From assembly GCA_030377865.1 (NCBI GenBank), contig JAUCGA010000004.1:50324-114323 (forward strand): DNA of 64,000 nucleotides, written 5' to 3'. Below, one piece after another: positions 41,959 through 50,042 of the stretch; positions within the stretch are counted from its first letter, which is position 1; the number at the start of each line of letters is the position of its first letter. The stretch comes from Anaerolineales bacterium HSG25 (GTDB taxonomy: Bacteria > Chloroflexota > Anaerolineae > 4572-78 > J111). Both the position numbers and the translations under genes were made by a program. The notes beneath the pieces were generated by a model that saw only the letters and a program-made list of their open reading frames with translations, did not search any database and was not told the DNA's origin.

Positions 41959-42558
41959 CTACTCATAGTACCAAAAATATCGATACTGGTTGATCGTTGA
42001 AAAAGAGGCCAACTCAAAGATGCTCTCAGTGTATCTAGGAGCTGAATGTGGAAAGAATGGGCCGTAATAAAGTTGATGAGATAATTCTAAATGATCAACT
42101 GTTTGTCGAGGTAGACGGATGTATAATTTTACAAGTTTGTCGTAATCGTAAGTCCTTCGCAATTGAATCTCAATAGAACCCAGCATATCGTTAATCTGTT
42201 CATTGGTAGGCCGAGGCAACGGCCCACTCTCTTGGGTAACGGCAAAAAAGCGCAGGTCATTGCCACTTCGTTCGCCTCTGAGCGGTTGAATTCCGGTTGC
42301 TAAAATCTCCTGTGCCGCCTGCTCGGTGGTCAAATGGAGAAAAGTGATGTAAGGCTCACCGTCATCATCGGGACTGTCTGGGTAGGGTTGAAGTGGTGGT
42401 ACAGCAGTGACTTTTTCTTGTTGGGTCTTTACCTGTTGACTGGTCTGCTGGATAACCTGTCTGATGAGCGCGGCCATGCCAATCGCGAAGGCTAAGATTA
42501 CCACAAGCAGAACCGGAACAGTTGTTTTAGGAAATGGTTTGGAGATAGTTTTTAACAT
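41959..42558 (-). CDS. Membrane-anchored protein with a possible ADP-ribosyltransferase-like domain
   Basis: The start at 42558 (MLKTISKPFPK) is preferred over 42645, since the longer frame reads through a dispersed repeat. One membrane segment (about residues 14-36) is followed by a charged linker and a domain of about 125 residues. Its beginning, YITFLHLTTEQAAQEILATG, followed by RFFAVTQES, resembles the H-x-T and FFA patterns of ART-fold proteins. This similarity is weak and from memory. It lies directly before two tandem paralogous small genes. Confidence 0.45.
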   Translation of the reverse strand: MLKTISKPFPKTTVPVLLVVILAFAIGMAALIRQVIQQTSQQVKTQQEKVTAVPPLQPYPDSPDDDGEPYITFLHLTTEQAAQEILATGIQPLRGERSGNDLRFFAVTQESGPLPRPTNEQINDMLGSIEIQLRRTYDYDKLVKLYIRLPRQTVDHLELSHQLYYGPFFPHSAPRYTESIFELASFSTINQYRYFWYYE

Positions 42559-42619
42559 GGTTCTTGCAAAAACACCGATTAGGGCATCATACCAGTGAAC
42601 GGATGTTAGCACAAACAGC

Positions 42620-42690
42620 GACCGATTTTCACAGTTTGACCTCAATCGAGGCGATTGCGGGGCGGTATAATCTGTGGCTGTGGAAGAAAA
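42620..42690. repeat. Third copy of the ADFH-LTSIE fragment
   Basis: CGATTTTCACAGTTTGACCTC and the following GCGGGGCGGTATAATCTGTG match the fragments near 41146-41205 and 43820-43885. TATAAT is conserved in all three, so a promoter role is an alternative to a coding remnant. Confidence 0.45.
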
Positions 42691-42692
42691 AA

Positions 42693-43094
42693 CTACGAGG
42701 AAACATGGCTGATAAGCTGTAACTCATCAACCGCGGAAAAATCTTTGGGGTTATGGGTCACTAATGGCAACTGGTGTTGCAGAGCGGTCGCCGCAATCCA
42801 CGCATTTTGCCCATCAATCGGGCGGCCTTTGGCTCGACATGTGGCTTTCGTGTTGGCCCAATAATCACACAGGTCGCGATCAATCGGAAAAACGATAAAG
42901 TTTGTCTCCAACCAGCCTTCTAAACGACGTACTCGAGTTGGCCCCCATTTGTAAATGACTGACCATTGTAACATCTCTGCGACGGTCATGAGGGATATTG
43001 CCAAACGATGTCCGTTTAGGTCAGGTGCATAAGGGCTTATACGGCTATCGGCTTTGTACAAATAAGAAAGAATATTGGTGTCGAGGAGTAATAT
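42693..43094 (-). pseudogene. PIN-domain (VapC-like) toxin with ATG changed to ATA
   Basis: The frame encodes LLLDTNILSYL, TVAEMLQW, RPIDGQNAWIAATAL and THNPKDF, the acidic residues of a PIN ribonuclease. It has no ATG, GTG or TTG before the first catalytic Asp. The codon expected to start it, overlapping the antitoxin stop as TAATA where TAATG is usual, is ATA at 43092-43094. The first usable start is a TTG at 43061, after the first Asp, which would give an inactive protein. The toxin is therefore probably silenced unless ATA is used. The rest of the frame is intact. Confidence 0.6.
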
Positions 43095-43669
43095 TAGCGG
43101 CTGTGTTGAGAGGACAGTTCAGATTCGGCAAGATATTCGTCAAACGCGTTGGTTTCCTCAGTAGACCAAGTTTCAACGGCTAAATCTTCAATATTGGTAA
43201 TACGAGGCGATGATTGTTCCGTTTCTAGCGATTCGCCAATCCTGTTTAACAGATCTATCCGTTCTAATACAGGTAGTTGTAAGACTAAAGCCGTTAGGAA
43301 TGAGCATTAATTAACCTGTGCATATTTGGGGAGTCGGAGCGCTGGCTTCCAGCCGGCATGCTGGCTGGAAGCCAGCGCTCCAGTCAAACGCGCAACTTAT
43401 TTAATCCCGATTCCTAGCTTGTCATAATCAAGCCTTATTTCATCTATTCCAGAGACGGGGTTTTGGTACAGGGTTTCAACTGATGTTGACTGTTTTGGTG
43501 CGACGTTACCAGTATCATCGGTTTTGGTAAAAATTAGCCTACGTACCTGTTGCATGAGGTACTCGATAAGAGATAGTAACTCATCAAGGGACAGCTTATC
43601 GACACTGTTTTTGATCTGTAATGATAGTTTGTTATTGGTACCATTTTGTACTGCTCGATTGATAGTCAT
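43094..43669 (-). pseudogene. Antitoxin-like gene split by an M3 element
   Basis: The first part (43669-43415, 85 codons) begins MTINRAVQNGTNNKLSLQIK and includes LSLDELLSLIEYLMQQVRRL. It is interrupted by M3, where the frame meets TAA. The second part (43294-43094) reads TALVLQLPVLERIDLLNRI to SSQHSR. Removing the element and one TA joins both in frame (DYDKL-TALVL) into a 151-residue protein whose end overlaps the PIN toxin. The second half resembles the LPxxERxxLxxRL pattern of addiction-module antitoxins. As it stands the gene is broken. Confidence 0.65.
43297..43414. mobile_element. M3 element in the antitoxin-like gene (118 bp, TA duplication)
   Basis: The ends GGAATGAGCATTAATTAACC and, inverted, GGAATCGGGATTAAATAAG are flanked by TA (43295-43296 and 43415-43416). 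The central palindrome is GAGCGCTGGCTTCCAGCCGG with its complement. The gene restored by its removal shows the insertion cleanly. Confidence 0.88.
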
Positions 43670-44116
43670 TATTATTACCCCCATCTTGATAACATTTAAT
43701 TGCTTGGCATCGGTCAACTAAATAGAGTATACCATAAGGTAGACCAGCTTGATAATAGAAAGTGGATTTTCCCAAAAACTAGCGAGATTCCTCCTCGTGT
43801 TGCCCGCGCTCCAGACGCGGTGGCTGATTTTCATGGTCTGACCTCAATCGAGGTGATTGCGGGGCGGTATAATCTGTGGGTAGTGATTGTGGAATGGCGA
43901 ACCTTTTCTCACAACTCATTTAGAACGAGGGTATTTGTTCCCCCCCTCACCCTAGATCGTGGCGGATATTTATCCGCCACGCTTCGCTTGTTGATATATA
44001 CCTGAAATTTTACAAATCCGGCATATATCGACGCAAAGTGTCTGGTATGCGTTCCCACGCTTTGCGCGGGAACGAGGGGGGTGAACGGTTACTCTGTTAT
44101 TTAATCCCAATTCCTA
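43670..44116. repeat. Intergenic region with repeat debris
   Basis: It holds a start-less frame PRVARAPDAVADFHGLTSIE (near 43793-43850), a GTGGCGGATATTTATCCGCCAC palindrome (near 43960-43982), a TGCGTTCCCACGCTTTGCGCGGGAACG palindrome (near 44049-44075) and the right end of an M3 (TTATTTAATCCCAATTCC at 44097-44114). No intact gene is seen. Confidence 0.45.
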
Positions 44117-44260
44117 TGGAATGAGGTTTTTTTAACTTGTGCATTCGACCGCTGATTGAAATCAGCGTCTTAAACGGAAAACCTGCTTAAGCAGGTTTCT
44201 CGTGTCAGCATAAGAATTCATTCTTATGTGAAAATGCACAACTTATTTAATCCCAATTCC
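44117..44260. mobile_element. M3 element at the cutC stop codon
   Basis: It runs from GGAATGAGG after TA (44115-44116) to CCCAATTCC before TA (44261-44262). Inside are TGATTGAAATCAGCG, AACCTGCTTAAGCAGGTT and AAGAATTCATTCTT palindromes. The cutC stop codon TAG (44262-44260) is made of the TA duplication and the first G of the element. A copy with the same interior, but broken by M4, lies at 62870-63105. Confidence 0.75.
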
Positions 44261-45012
44261 TATGCGGATTCCAGCGCCTTCAGTAACGTCACCGTTTGAC
44301 GAACTTTATCGGCTGAGGTGTGACGAATTTGATATTCATCTGAGTCAGCACCCATAGAGACCGATTCGTTGCGATAAACCATTTGGCTATCATACAGGTC
44401 AGAGACTCCAGTGCCAAGATGAACGGCTCCCACGCCTGCTTCGTTGACAATTCGTTCTACATTATCGAGCCGAACTCGTCCACCGGCCATAATCACAATT
44501 CGCCCTGCGGCTTGTTGATGCAGTTGCCCCAACAAGGCCGTATCATCGGCGGCAGAGGCTTGACGGCTTGAGGTTAATATCCGGTGGAAACCCAACTCAA
44601 TCAGTGTTTCGAGCGATACATACGGGTCGGGTGACATGTCGAATGCTCGGTGGCAGGTTAAATACATCGGGCCAGCTAATTCGACAAGTTCGGCCATGCG
44701 CTCTTTGTCCAGTTCACCATCTGGCCTTAAAATTCCGAATACTACCCCATCTGCTCCTAATTCGCGTGATATTTTAACGTTACGCTTCATCAGTTCAAAC
44801 TCAAACTCAGAATAACAGAAATCACCGCCGCGCGGTCGAATAATGACATGTAGTCCAATGTCAATTTTTTCGCGAGCGAGTTGAATCATGGCCCAACTTG
44901 GGGTTGTGCCACCTTCCTTTAAGTTATCACATAACTCCACACTATTTGCCCCTCCTTCTTGAGAGGCCACTGCGGATTCTACATCTGCAATACATACTTC
45001 TACGGTAGTCAT
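44260..45012 (-). CDS. cutC: CutC family protein
   Basis: A TIM-barrel protein, historically linked to copper homeostasis; the biochemical role is still debated. GGAGAT precedes the ATG. Motifs are VEVCIADVESA, GGANSVELCDNL, VIIRPRGGDFCYS, GILRPDGELD, CHRAFDMSPDP and LTSSRQASA. The 250 residues match the family. Two Gfo/Idh/MocA oxidoreductases lie upstream on the same strand with a 59-base gap, so co-transcription is possible. The stop codon is supplied by an M3 insertion, so the original C-terminus may have been a little longer. Confidence 0.9.
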   Translation of the reverse strand: MTTVEVCIADVESAVASQEGGANSVELCDNLKEGGTTPSWAMIQLAREKIDIGLHVIIRPRGGDFCYSEFEFELMKRNVKISRELGADGVVFGILRPDGELDKERMAELVELAGPMYLTCHRAFDMSPDPYVSLETLIELGFHRILTSSRQASAADDTALLGQLHQQAAGRIVIMAGGRVRLDNVERIVNEAGVGAVHLGTGVSDLYDSQMVYRNESVSMGADSDEYQIRHTSADKVRQTVTLLKALESA

Positions 45013-45071
45013 ACTTTTTTATCTCCTTAAATATATTAGACTGAACGATCACTTGTTCACACCTCACGTTT

Positions 45072-46061
45072 TCACAACATCACCGGCTGACCCGTCTCTA
45101 TCGACTGATAGGCGGCTCGCACAATTTTCAGGGCTTGATAACCATCCTGACCAGTGACTCGTGGCGGGCGACCTTCGCGCACCGCCTCAACAAACTCTTC
45201 AATCATAGCTTGATTAGCATCTGATCCCCAATAAGCCCAATGATGACCGCCACTAGCCTGATTATAAACGGTTAAATTTTGACTGAATGTATCGACAGTG
45301 GCTAAACCTCGTTCACTAATCAGTTCCATTTTTAGGCCGCCCCAAGTCGGGTAGTTAAGCGGCTTGCTCCAGCTACAGTCGATACTGGCAAACGTGCCGT
45401 CAGCAAAGGTCAGCATGACCAGCCCGCCGGTTTCCACATCAACCGTGTCAGCATGCATAATCCGGTTAGCTTGGGCGTATACTTCTGTCACCTCGCTGTT
45501 CAATAACCAACGCAAAATATCAGCCAGATGGACAGTATGGTCGGTGACAGCCCCACCACCCGCCAACTCTTTATCCACAAACCAGCGCCGATGGTTGATG
45601 GGCATTTGGCCTTGATTGGTGGTGTTATAGGCATAAACATGCCCTAAATCACCACGGTCGAGGGTCTGTTTTAGCTCTAAGAGCGGGACACTAAAGCGCA
45701 TGGGAAAGGCCGTCATCAGGGTGATTCCAGCCTGCTGACAACTGTCGAGCATGGCTTGGGCATCGGGCAGATTGGTGGCTAACGGCTTTTCTGACAAGAC
45801 ATGCACCCCAGCGGAGGCGGCCAACTCGACCAGTTCGCGGTGTTTTGAATTTTCGCAACAAACAATCACCCCGTCCGGTTGGTCAGACAACATGGCCTCG
45901 TAAGAGGGATACAGATTAGCCTCAAACTGTTGAGCAAAACGCTGGCCTCGTTCCAATTGGTCATCAGCCAGACCAATCATCTCTACACCCGGAATGGCTC
46001 GTAGATTCTGAATGTAGGCTTCAGCGTGTAGATGGGCAAAACTCATAATTCCGATTTTCAT
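45072..46061 (-). CDS. Gfo/Idh/MocA family oxidoreductase (second gene)
   Basis: NAD(P)-dependent sugar or inositol dehydrogenase-like protein. The Rossmann start MKIGIMSFAHLHAEAYI is slightly unusual, lacking a clear GxGxxG. CEKPLA is represented by LSEKPLATNL, with the Lys of the active site. The C-terminal alpha/beta domain contains HTVHLADILRWLL with the usual D/H pair (GAVTDHTVH). The 329 residues fit the family. It overlaps the upstream homologue by ATGA. The substrate is unknown; the pair could act on a sugar derivative. Confidence 0.85.
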   Translation of the reverse strand: MKIGIMSFAHLHAEAYIQNLRAIPGVEMIGLADDQLERGQRFAQQFEANLYPSYEAMLSDQPDGVIVCCENSKHRELVELAASAGVHVLSEKPLATNLPDAQAMLDSCQQAGITLMTAFPMRFSVPLLELKQTLDRGDLGHVYAYNTTNQGQMPINHRRWFVDKELAGGGAVTDHTVHLADILRWLLNSEVTEVYAQANRIMHADTVDVETGGLVMLTFADGTFASIDCSWSKPLNYPTWGGLKMELISERGLATVDTFSQNLTVYNQASGGHHWAYWGSDANQAMIEEFVEAVREGRPPRVTGQDGYQALKIVRAAYQSIETGQPVML

Positions 46062-47065
46062 GTTTGCACCTCCGGTAGTGGGGTTAGGCTGACGGGCCGA
46101 CCTGTTTGGGTCGATTCGAGTGCGGCCAAAGCAATCTGTAGTGCGGCCAAACCATCCTCAGCAGAAATGGGGAGCGGTGTATCATGGACAATATGGTTGT
46201 AAAATGCCTTTAATTGAGTAGTATACGGACTTTCACTCAAGGGACTACTCGGTAATGGTACGTCGGTGGTCGCGGTTTTTTGTTGATGGAGATGCAGGCC
46301 GATAGCTGCGCTCTTGTCCGAATCATGCTCTAGCCAGCCGTTGGCGGTGGCAATCTCAAATCGAGTACGGAACATGGGCGGCGGATAGGCCCATGAGCCT
46401 TCCACATGGGAGATGGCTCCGCTGTGATGGGTCAGAATCACCAGTCCATAATCGACCAGCGCGTCAGGTTGGTTACTGCTGATGTTTTTGGCGAAAACCG
46501 TTTTGACCTCGCCGCTAATCCAACGGGCATAATCAAAGTCATGGATCATCAGATCCAACATCATGCCACCCGATTTTTCTAAATCGGTGAACCAGTTGAC
46601 GTTACCCTTGTTGGGTCGCGACGAGCCACGAGTCAGCCGTACCACCGCCGGTTGACCAATCTCACCTTGGGCTACAACGGCCTTGGCTTGGGCATATTCG
46701 GGAAAGAATCGCACCACATGGGCCACCATGAGTTTGACTCCCGCTTGACGACAATCTGTAATCATGGCCTGAGCTTGCTCGACAGTGCGGGCGAGCGGTT
46801 TTTCGCATACAATATCTTTACCCGCCTCTGCCGCTTGCAGAACCATGTCATGATGCAAGTGGGTCGGTGTACATACATCCACCACATCGACATCGGCCAG
46901 CATGGCTGTAAAATCGGGGTAAACTTGGGCCTGATACAAATCGGCCAAAGGTTTGGCTCGTTCTGGTGTTGAGCCTAAAAACCCGGCAATAGTGGCCTCG
47001 GTTTCGACCCAACTCTCAGCATGGGTTCGGCCCATAGAGCCGGTTCCTGCAATTCCTATTTTCAT
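46058..47065 (-). CDS. Gfo/Idh/MocA family oxidoreductase (first gene)
   Basis: AGGAGA precedes the ATG by about 11 bases. The Rossmann motif is GIAGTGSMGRTHAES, the active-site Lys is in CEKPLARTVEQ, and the D/H pair lies in MMLDLMIHDFDYARW. The 335 residues fit the family. It starts a probable operon with its homologue and cutC. The two oxidoreductases differ enough to be distinct enzymes, not a recent duplication. Confidence 0.88.
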   Translation of the reverse strand: MKIGIAGTGSMGRTHAESWVETEATIAGFLGSTPERAKPLADLYQAQVYPDFTAMLADVDVVDVCTPTHLHHDMVLQAAEAGKDIVCEKPLARTVEQAQAMITDCRQAGVKLMVAHVVRFFPEYAQAKAVVAQGEIGQPAVVRLTRGSSRPNKGNVNWFTDLEKSGGMMLDLMIHDFDYARWISGEVKTVFAKNISSNQPDALVDYGLVILTHHSGAISHVEGSWAYPPPMFRTRFEIATANGWLEHDSDKSAAIGLHLHQQKTATTDVPLPSSPLSESPYTTQLKAFYNHIVHDTPLPISAEDGLAALQIALAALESTQTGRPVSLTPLPEVQT

Positions 47066-47090
47066 CTTTTATTGGTTCTCCTTTTAAACC

Positions 47091-47170
47091 ATGTTTTTTT
47101 GCCTGTTTTTATCCGTGTGCCTCTGGCAAAAGCAAGATGCTTTTGCACTCCTTTATTCCCCTCTATTGAG
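47091..47170. repeat. Partial M8-type repeat
   Basis: GGCAAAAGCAAGATGCTTTTG followed by CACTCCTTTATTCCCCTC is one arm of the M8 hairpin and end. The matching arm is missing. Confidence 0.5.
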
Positions 47171-47201
47171 TTGTTTAGTTGAGTCAACAATTCTAAGGAT
47201 A

Positions 47202-49076
47202 TTATACGGAATTCTGGCGTTTTATCGCCATCATCGTAATATCATCAAACTGATCTGCTTCGCCAGTATGACGTTGCACCGCGATTTCAATCTTATTGAG
47301 CAACGTTGCGGCAGGATCAGAGGCCGAGCGCTCAATCAGATTGAATAAGCGCTGTTTACTAAAAAACTCCCCGCTCAGATTACGAGCATCGGTGATACCA
47401 TCAGTATAGGCAAACAAGGTCTCGCCCGGTTCTAATGTGGTTTGGCTGACATTAAAGGTCACATTAGGCCGAATCCCAATCGCTGGGCCGGTTGGCTCCA
47501 AACAGCGCGAAATTCCATCATCATTAATAATGACAGGGGGGTTATGTCCGCCGTTAATATAGCTGACTAACCCTGTTTCTGGGTCAAATAAACCAAAAAA
47601 AACGGTGGCGAACATGTTCTGCTGAATATGATTTTGCAAAATATAGTTATTGGTCATTTCGGTCGTCATTTGCAAAATCATGCTACTGGTCAAAATCAAC
47701 ATCCAGTCAATATCTTCGTTCTCAGCTAAGGCTTTGGCGGTGAATGGACGAAGCCCATGCAATGACGAATTTTGACCCGAATAAGCCCGAATCAGGCTAC
47801 GAATAAGAGCCATGAACATGGCCGCCTTAGAGCCTTTGTCACATACATCAGCCACGACCACGCCAAACCATCGTTTATGCGCCAGATAAAAGGCATCGTA
47901 AAAATCTCCGGCAACCTCACGAGCCGGTTGAAAACAAGTCGCGATGTCCCAGCCAGTCGGGTCGGGTAGAGCCTCTGGCAAAAAACCTCCCTGAATTTCG
48001 CGAGCAATCTTTATCTCACGTTCAAACTGAGCCAACTCATCATGCCGCCGAATCAAAATCTGGCTATTCAGCACAATCGCGGCCTGTGAGGCTAAAGCTT
48101 CGACAACTTGCTGTTGATAATTATCGAATGGAATTACCCTGTTTGTTTCTGTATTACGAGCGTTAATCAACTGTAATACCCCTATAACATGGTTGTTGTG
48201 ACTTTTTAGAGGTATTGTCAGGTTGGATATCGTCCGGTAGCCCCGTTTTAAGTCAAGCGCTCTTGTTCCCGAAAAATCAAACTCTTCATTGTTATAGATG
48301 TTGGGAATGTTAATCGAATGACCTTCAATTGCGGCATGGGTAGAAACAGTGTATAAATTGGGGTGTTTGGTCACTTTGTCATACAGTCGCAGAGGCGGAT
48401 AAGTCATCCGTTTACCAGTAATTCCGCCCATAGAAATATTCAAGCTATCATTTAACATAATGACAAATTCGAGTGCATCATCCTCGTTTCGCAGGTACAA
48501 GGTGCCACCATCGGCATTACAAAGTAGTTTGGCCTCGCGTAAAATTCTCTCCAATAGTTTGTTAAAGTTACTTTCGGCAGATAAAGCAATCCCCAACGGT
48601 AAAATTACCAAAATCAAATCGCGGGCCAATTTATCCAGATGATTCAACTCTTTGTGATACAACGGCATCAAATCGCTTAACTGTTTCTGATGTAAATAAG
48701 CGTTGATACGATTCCGAAGCAGAGTCGGTTCGCAAGGTAACTGTAAAAAATCGTTAGCTCCAAATTCTAATAATTTATCTATCGGAACCGTCTCTTCTTG
48801 TTCTGAAATAATAAGAATGGGCAATAATTTTAAGACCGGATCATGTCGAATATGACGTAACAGTTTGAGGCTGGTCATGTCGTCTAAAATATTGTTCAGC
48901 AACACCATATCAAACATCTGTTTGGTCAACATGGTCATGGCGTGCCCGCCATTTCGAGCTGGGATAATTTTGTACCCCAACTGAGAAATCTGAACCGCTA
49001 ATAACTGATGTTGATGGTTGTTTCCGCCGACCAACAGAACTTGTTTCGGAAACACAGTTTCGTTTCGTTCCATCAT
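47202..49076 (-). CDS. SpoIIE-type (PP2C) phosphatase with degenerate receiver and GAF domains
   Basis: The 624-residue product has three parts. Residues about 12-130 form a response-regulator fold in which the acidic pair is GG (VLLVGGNNHQ) and the phosphate-accepting Asp is Asn (MVLLNNILDD), so ordinary phosphorylation is not expected. A GAF domain spans about 180-340 (LCNADGGTLYLRNEDD). The PP2C/SpoIIE phosphatase fills about 380-620, with AREVAGDFYDAF and VVVADVCDKGSKAAMFMALI for metal binding and YINGGHNPPVI. It probably dephosphorylates a STAS protein. It overlaps the RsbW-like gene by 4 bases. Confidence 0.9.
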   Translation of the reverse strand: MMERNETVFPKQVLLVGGNNHQHQLLAVQISQLGYKIIPARNGGHAMTMLTKQMFDMVLLNNILDDMTSLKLLRHIRHDPVLKLLPILIISEQEETVPIDKLLEFGANDFLQLPCEPTLLRNRINAYLHQKQLSDLMPLYHKELNHLDKLARDLILVILPLGIALSAESNFNKLLERILREAKLLCNADGGTLYLRNEDDALEFVIMLNDSLNISMGGITGKRMTYPPLRLYDKVTKHPNLYTVSTHAAIEGHSINIPNIYNNEEFDFSGTRALDLKRGYRTISNLTIPLKSHNNHVIGVLQLINARNTETNRVIPFDNYQQQVVEALASQAAIVLNSQILIRRHDELAQFEREIKIAREIQGGFLPEALPDPTGWDIATCFQPAREVAGDFYDAFYLAHKRWFGVVVADVCDKGSKAAMFMALIRSLIRAYSGQNSSLHGLRPFTAKALAENEDIDWMLILTSSMILQMTTEMTNNYILQNHIQQNMFATVFFGLFDPETGLVSYINGGHNPPVIINDDGISRCLEPTGPAIGIRPNVTFNVSQTTLEPGETLFAYTDGITDARNLSGEFFSKQRLFNLIERSASDPAATLLNKIEIAVQRHTGEADQFDDITMMAIKRQNSV

Positions 49077-49501
49077 TGGCTAACCATCACCTCAGACCTG
49101 TTCACAACAAATGTGTGACGGTTATAATTTTCTATACGTTCGTAGTGTAACTCGTCAACACTGCTATGAGCAATAAATAAGCCCAACCCGCCAATATCCC
49201 GTTCTTCGAGAGGTTGATGAATGTTGGGTCTGGTGTCGGTGTGATGTGGAATGTATGCCCGTCCGGTATCCTCAAGGATAATCGTTAACTGTTCGTCGTC
49301 TATCTCCATCATTAGCTTGATGGTGGCATGCCTATCAGCAATTTGCCCATGTTGTACAATATTGGTGGCGATTTCATCAACCGCCAACCGTAATTTGTAG
49401 GCCACCTTTTTGTTTAAGTGTGCCTCTTGAGCCGCGGTAATGACATACTGATTGATTTCTCGGAGAGAATCAAGAATAGCGGGTTTGGTTAATGCTTTCA
49501 T
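49073..49501 (-). CDS. RsbW-like serine kinase/anti-sigma ATPase
   Basis: The start at 49501 (MKALTKPAIL) is chosen because the longer frame (TTG at 49549) begins in an M1 element. HATPase motifs: N-box LRLAVDEIATNIVQHG, G1 ILEDTGRAYIP, G2 DIGGLGLFIAHSSVD. Proteins of this type phosphorylate a STAS antagonist or bind a sigma factor. With 142 residues it is of normal size. It is translationally coupled to the SpoIIE-type phosphatase, and a STAS gene lies 5 kb upstream on the same strand, so a partner-switching module is likely. Confidence 0.85.
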   Translation of the reverse strand: MKALTKPAILDSLREINQYVITAAQEAHLNKKVAYKLRLAVDEIATNIVQHGQIADRHATIKLMMEIDDEQLTIILEDTGRAYIPHHTDTRPNIHQPLEERDIGGLGLFIAHSSVDELHYERIENYNRHTFVVNRSEVMVSQ

Positions 49502-49538
49502 AAGAATCACAACCTGTTTAGGAATCGGAATCAAATAA

Positions 49539-49692
49539 GGCAGTTCCAACTTTTAAAACCTCCCAAACCAATTAAAACAGTCTATGTCATTCCCGCATGC
49601 TTTTAGCGGGAATCCACATTCTGCATACAAATGGATGCCCGATAACAACATTCGGGCATGACATTTGGGAGGTTTATTTTCTTGGAGTTACC
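49539..49692. mobile_element. M1 element (154 bp, TAA duplication)
   Basis: GGCAGTTCCAAC and, inverted, GGTAACTCCAAG end the element, with CCTCCCAAA/TTTGGGAGG blocks and the inner palindrome TTTTAGCGGGAATCC region. TAA lies on both sides (49536-49538 and 49693-49695). A close copy lies at 54395-54547. Confidence 0.8.
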
Positions 49693-50042
49693 TAAGTTCG
49701 CGTTTCAGAGTGGTTCAATCTTTAAGCTTGAACTATAAATGATTTTTTGCCACCAAAGTGCGTCATAAGGCACGTGGAAAAAAATAATTGTCCCGTGGAG
49801 TAGGCACGCGTCGTGCCGCACCGCGGGTGCTGACTCCTCAATTGGGATGTTTTATTTCTTCCGTCTACCTAAAAATTATGCAGAGTGGAATGAAATTATA
49901 AATGGTAAATGGTGAATGGTAAATTACTTGACGCTAACAGAGCTTTTGCACAGACAACACTGCAACGGATAGCCTGGCGCATATAATTGGCTTACGCGGC
50001 TCATTTACCATTTATAATTCACCATTTACCATTTATAATTCC
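49693..50042. repeat. Intergenic region with M7 and an AT-rich inverted repeat
   Basis: An M7 element (49769-49869) has GGCACGTGG and, inverted, GGTAGACGG ends between TAA repeats. A long imperfect inverted repeat follows: GAATTATAAATGG/AAATGGTGAATGG units near 49890-49926 against CCATTTACCATTTATAATTC near 50004-50042. No gene is seen. Confidence 0.6.

Noticed and set aside
49502..49549. MELPYLIPIPKQ extension of the RsbW-like protein
   Set aside because: The TTG start lies inside an M1 element; the HATPase-type protein starts naturally at the Met at 49501.
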